Assembly: GCF_001428245.1 (NCBI RefSeq) | Contig: NZ_LMRV01000024.1 | Coordinates: 63,507 to 127,506 of the forward strand | From: Paenibacillus sp. Soil522 | GTDB lineage: Bacteria > Bacillota > Bacilli > Paenibacillales > Paenibacillaceae | Direction: 5' to 3' | Length of the DNA: 64,000 nucleotides | Shown here: piece by piece, positions 61,231 to 64,000 of the stretch | How positions within the stretch are numbered: position 1 is the stretch's first letter | How the letters are laid out: every line of letters starts with the position of its first letter | Notes under the pieces: model-generated | Told to the model about the DNA's origin: nothing | The model's input: the letters and a program-made list of their open reading frames with translations, nothing else | Databases searched by the model: none | Program-made: the position numbers and the translations under genes

Positions 61231-62118
61231 TTATTGCTTCCGCGCTTGCGAAGGCGTCATGCTTTTATACTGCTTGTACAGCTTCGTAAAATAGTTCGGA
61301 TTCTCGCAGCCGACCTGAGCTGCGATTTCGGTGACGGTATTATTGCTTTCGCGGAGCAGCCGCTCGGCCTCGTTCATGCGGCTTACGTTTACGTATTCGA
61401 CAAAGGTGCGGCCGGTCAGTTTTTTGAACAGCTTGCAGAAATGGTAAGGATTTAGGCTGACCTGCTTGGCCGCTTGCTCGATCGATATTTTTTCGCAAAA
61501 ATCCGATTCGATGCGCTGAATAAGCGTCTTAAAGCGATCGCGATTAACGAAATAAGGCTCCGCCGGTTTACCTGCAAGCTGCTGCTCCATAAAGGTGCGG
61601 GAAAGCAGCGTAAACAGGACATGCAGCTTTGACTTCACGACGAGCTGATAGGCAGGAGGCTTCGCGGCAAGCTCGGCTATCGCTTCGTCAAGCAGCGGGT
61701 AATAGCGGAGGCAGGTCTCATCCTGTTCCGACGGCTTGACGGGAAAATGAAGGCGTCCCTCGAGGTAAGGAGCGACGAACTGAGCGTGCACGGGATCATG
61801 GACCCAGTCGTTGAAGAGAGAAGCGTTTAAGACGACGCAATCATAATGGACATTTTCATAACGAAGCGCATAGCCGACATGAAGTCCTCCGCCCGGTATG
61901 ATGATGACATCTCCGGTATTAACGATATAAGGGCGGCTGTCGATATGGAATAATGCGCTGCCTTCCCTCATGACGATGATTTCGAAATGCTCATGCCAAT
62001 GCAAATAGAGGATGCAATCATTTGGCTTTACATCATGACAGCGATTTTGAAACAGCTGAATCGGATATGATTTATGCTCGAGCCTGGTATTTTCCCATAG
62101 CTCCTTAGGGTATGTCAT
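61231..62118 (-). CDS. AraC-family transcriptional regulator
   Basis: About 295 residues with an N-terminal cupin (LHWHEHFEIIVMREGSALF, GDVIIIPGGGLHVG) and C-terminal paired HTH (AAKQVSLNPYHFCKLFKKLT, IAAQVGCENPNYFTKLYKQY). The start is uncertain: ATG 62118 has GGTGGTG upstream, ATG 62136 has nothing clear. It is divergent from the isomerase/dehydrogenase pair at 62245 and probably controls it. Confidence 0.88.
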   Translation of the reverse strand: MTYPKELWENTRLEHKSYPIQLFQNRCHDVKPNDCILYLHWHEHFEIIVMREGSALFHIDSRPYIVNTGDVIIIPGGGLHVGYALRYENVHYDCVVLNASLFNDWVHDPVHAQFVAPYLEGRLHFPVKPSEQDETCLRYYPLLDEAIAELAAKPPAYQLVVKSKLHVLFTLLSRTFMEQQLAGKPAEPYFVNRDRFKTLIQRIESDFCEKISIEQAAKQVSLNPYHFCKLFKKLTGRTFVEYVNVSRMNEAERLLRESNNTVTEIAAQVGCENPNYFTKLYKQYKSMTPSQARKQ

Positions 62119-62244
62119 CTTCTGCACCACCATCACAAGATTCGACTAGTTTTACGCAAGATTGTGTAGAGAATTGTGTTAAACTCCTGGCTATAATGAA
62201 GTTGTTAGCAATACTATACGCCAATATTGGAGTGATATACAAGG

Positions 62245-63132
62245 ATGGAAAACAAATTACGCATCGGAACGCTTGTAGGCGGAGGAAACGCAGATCATGT
62301 CATCCCGCAAATTGTGAAGCATGGTTTCGAATCGTTTAATTTAACGTTTTGGCAAACGACAGGCAGCACGGATCTTGCGGAAATGGCTAAGCGGTTAAGA
62401 GCGCTTGCGGACGAGCATGATTTTGTAGTGCCTGCTGTAAGCGTTTTCGGAAATCCGCTGACAGGCGAAGGCAATAACGCAGATACGCTTGCCAGCTGGG
62501 AGCGCCTTATCGATCATGCGCATTTATTCGGAGCTGATATTGTATCCGGTTTCACTGGACGGCTGACGGGTCAACCGATCGATGAATCGATTCCAAGGTT
62601 TAAGGAAGTGTTCGGCGAGCTGACGCGCAGAGCAGCGGATAAAGGCGTGCGGATCGCTTTTGAAAACTGTGATATGGGCGGCACATGGGCAGCCGGCGAT
62701 TGGAATATTGCGCATAACCCGACAGCCTGGGAGCTTATGTTTAATGCGGTGCCGGAAGACAATATCGGACTGGAATGGGAGCCGTGCCATCAAATGGTCA
62801 GCTTAATCGATCCGATTCCGCAGCTGCGCAAATGGGTAAACAAGGTGTTTCACGTACACGGTAAGGACGCAACGATTGCTTGGGATATTGTAAAAGAGCA
62901 TGGCGTGCACAGTAAGCAGCAGTTTGTATGGCATCGGACGCCTGGCTTCGGCGACAGCAACTGGTCGGATATTATTACGATTTTGAGACAGAATGGCTAC
63001 AAGGGAACGATCGATATTGAAGGCTGGCATGATCCGGTTTACAAGGGTGAGCTGGAAATGACGGGACAGGTGCATGCCCTTAACTATTTGAAGCGCTGCC
63101 GTGGCGGCGATTTTGTTCCGAATCCAGTCTAA
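62245..63132 (+). CDS. TIM-barrel sugar phosphate isomerase/epimerase-like protein
   Basis: 295 residues with the AP-endonuclease-2 TIM barrel: GTLVGGGNADHVIPQIVKHG, then ADIVSGFTGRLTG, IAFENCDMGGTWAA (metal Glu), GLEWEPCHQ (metal), HVHGKDATI (His) and IDIEGWHDP. It resembles enzymes that isomerise or dehydrate sugars or inositols. AAGG precedes the ATG, a weak site. The Gfo/Idh/MocA gene follows after 32 bases; such pairs often process one sugar in consecutive steps. Confidence 0.83.
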   Translation: MENKLRIGTLVGGGNADHVIPQIVKHGFESFNLTFWQTTGSTDLAEMAKRLRALADEHDFVVPAVSVFGNPLTGEGNNADTLASWERLIDHAHLFGADIVSGFTGRLTGQPIDESIPRFKEVFGELTRRAADKGVRIAFENCDMGGTWAAGDWNIAHNPTAWELMFNAVPEDNIGLEWEPCHQMVSLIDPIPQLRKWVNKVFHVHGKDATIAWDIVKEHGVHSKQQFVWHRTPGFGDSNWSDIITILRQNGYKGTIDIEGWHDPVYKGELEMTGQVHALNYLKRCRGGDFVPNPV

Positions 63133-63164
63133 TGAAACAAAACGAGAAGCGAGGAGAGAGAAAC

Positions 63165-64000
63165 ATGACAATAAAGCATCGGGTGGTCGTCGCCGGCTGC
63201 GGAGGCATGGCGAATACTTGGGTGGACTATGCCAAGGACAGGGATGATACAGAAATCGTTGGGCTTGTCGATATCAAAGAAGAATTTGCGCAGGCAATGG
63301 CTGATCGCAAGGGGCTCGATTGTCCAACCTTTACCGATATTAAGCAAGCAATTGCTGAGACAGGGGCTACGCTCGTATTTGATGTCACCATTCCGGCGAG
63401 CCATTATACGATCAGTACGGCTGCAATAGAGCTCGGATGCCATGTTTTTGGTGAGAAGCCGCTTGCCGAGACGATGAGCGATTGCAATGCTATCGTGCAG
63501 CTTTCGCAGGAGACGGGCAGGACACATGCCGTTATGCAAAATCGCAGGTTTGATCCGCGCATACGCGCCTTTCACAAGCTGATTGCGGATGGAACGATCG
63601 GCAAGCCGGGATTTGTGGGCGCAGACTTCTTTTTAGGCGCGCATTTTGGCGGCTTCCGCGATGCGATGGAAAGCCCGCTGCTGCTGGACATGGCGATTCA
63701 TACCTTCGACCAGGCGCGATATATCGCAGGCGCTAATCCGGTATCCGTTTATTGCCTGGAGTTTAATCCTCCCGGCTCATGGTATGCAGGAAATGCGATG
63801 GCGATTTGCATCTATGAAATGTCCGACGGCTCTGTATTTAATTATCGCGGTTCGTGGTGCGCGGAGGGCGCGCCTACTTCATGGGAGGCAGCTTGGCGTG
63901 TAACCGGTGAGCATGGCACCGCGATTTGGGACGGTCATGGGAATCCGTATGCGGAGATCGTGGCTGCCGGCGATCAGACCGGCAAATTCATCCGTGATTA
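63165..64000 (+). CDS. Gfo/Idh/MocA-family oxidoreductase, 3'-truncated by window edge
   Basis: At least 278 residues visible and still open at the end. Rossmann motif RVVVAGCGGMANTWVDYA, acidic LVDIKEE, the signature FGEKPLAETMSD near residue 105, and LDMAIHTFDQARY of the substrate domain. NAD(P)-dependent dehydrogenase of a sugar or inositol. GAGGAGAGAG precedes ATG 63165. It follows the TIM-barrel isomerase gene in an AraC-controlled operon; no further gene is visible. Confidence 0.88.
   Translation, partial: MTIKHRVVVAGCGGMANTWVDYAKDRDDTEIVGLVDIKEEFAQAMADRKGLDCPTFTDIKQAIAETGATLVFDVTIPASHYTISTAAIELGCHVFGEKPLAETMSDCNAIVQLSQETGRTHAVMQNRRFDPRIRAFHKLIADGTIGKPGFVGADFFLGAHFGGFRDAMESPLLLDMAIHTFDQARYIAGANPVSVYCLEFNPPGSWYAGNAMAICIYEMSDGSVFNYRGSWCAEGAPTSWEAAWRVTGEHGTAIWDGHGNPYAEIVAAGDQTGKFIRD

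Noticed and set aside
1-64000. tRNA, rRNA, complete insertion sequence, prophage or origin of replication
   Set aside because: No tRNA-like cloverleaf run, rRNA block, intact transposase or integrase, or DnaA-box cluster was noticed on reading; a covariance-model or profile search could still find small RNAs.

Overview
The window (64 kb, no RNA genes or complete mobile elements seen) looks like a chromosome segment of a spore-forming member of the Bacillota, most likely Paenibacillus or a close relative. The basis is moderate GC, strong AGGAGG-type ribosome binding sites, an alpha/beta-type small acid-soluble spore protein behind a sigma-G-like promoter, a CotF-like coat protein, YesM/YesN-type two-component regulation, and many small sugar-utilisation loci each with its own AraC or LacI regulator.

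Layout. 1-3.6 kb: end of an SDR dehydrogenase, a DMT exporter, then a MarR regulator and an MFS efflux pump that share an 18-bp palindromic operator. 3.7-7.1 kb: an ECF41-type sigma factor locus. It has an oxidoreductase/epimerase-like SDR, a carboxymuconolactone decarboxylase (AhpD-like) with an apparent frameshift, the sigma factor, and a free-standing copy of the sigma factor's regulatory C-terminal domain. Five matching TGTCAC-N17-CGTT promoter elements lie here: three in tandem repeats before the AhpD gene, one before the sigma gene, one before the free-standing domain. 7.2-9.5 kb: a second MarR gene that appears to start at ATT, an SDR gene behind a matching operator, and two small unknown genes. 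9.5-15.3 kb: two AraC-controlled operons for an unidentified compound (Gfo/Idh/MocA dehydrogenase + aldo-keto reductase; PhyH-type dioxygenase + TIM-barrel isomerase). 15.4-25 kb: a glycan locus with GH30, YesM/YesN sensor and regulator, ABC importer (lipoprotein + two permeases) and GH42; the GH30 and ABC promoters carry the same spaced direct repeat.

25-35 kb: luciferase-like monooxygenase, chorismate mutase, DUF3891 protein, aldo-keto reductase, a decayed styrene-monooxygenase-like flavoprotein, a second-type PRPP synthetase, nitrilase, HNH protein. 35-41 kb: LacI regulator and GH2 beta-mannosidase, HisC-type aminotransferase, CAP-domain lipoprotein, cold-shock protein. 41-46 kb: FabV, spore SASP, a DNA-ligase-like protein lacking its catalytic lysine, AraC regulator, NlpC/P60 hydrolase, aldo-keto reductase. 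46-52.5 kb: esterase, GH51 arabinofuranosidase, GH4 alpha-galactosidase with AraC regulator, CotF-like protein. 52.7-54.4 kb: a small protein and a YerD-like FMN glutamate-synthase-domain protein. 54.6-60.3 kb: a complete L-fucose pathway (LacI regulator, isomerase, aldolase, kinase, mutarotase). 60.4-64 kb: acetyltransferase, AraC regulator, and a TIM-barrel isomerase plus Gfo/Idh/MocA dehydrogenase that runs off the end.

Together the genes describe a saprophyte that imports plant or microbial glycans, trims them with cytoplasmic glycosidases (GH2, GH4, GH30, GH42, GH51) and feeds the sugars into dedicated pathways. The ECF41 locus is the part most likely to hold undescribed biology. All assignments come from reading the sequence and recalled family features; no database search was run.
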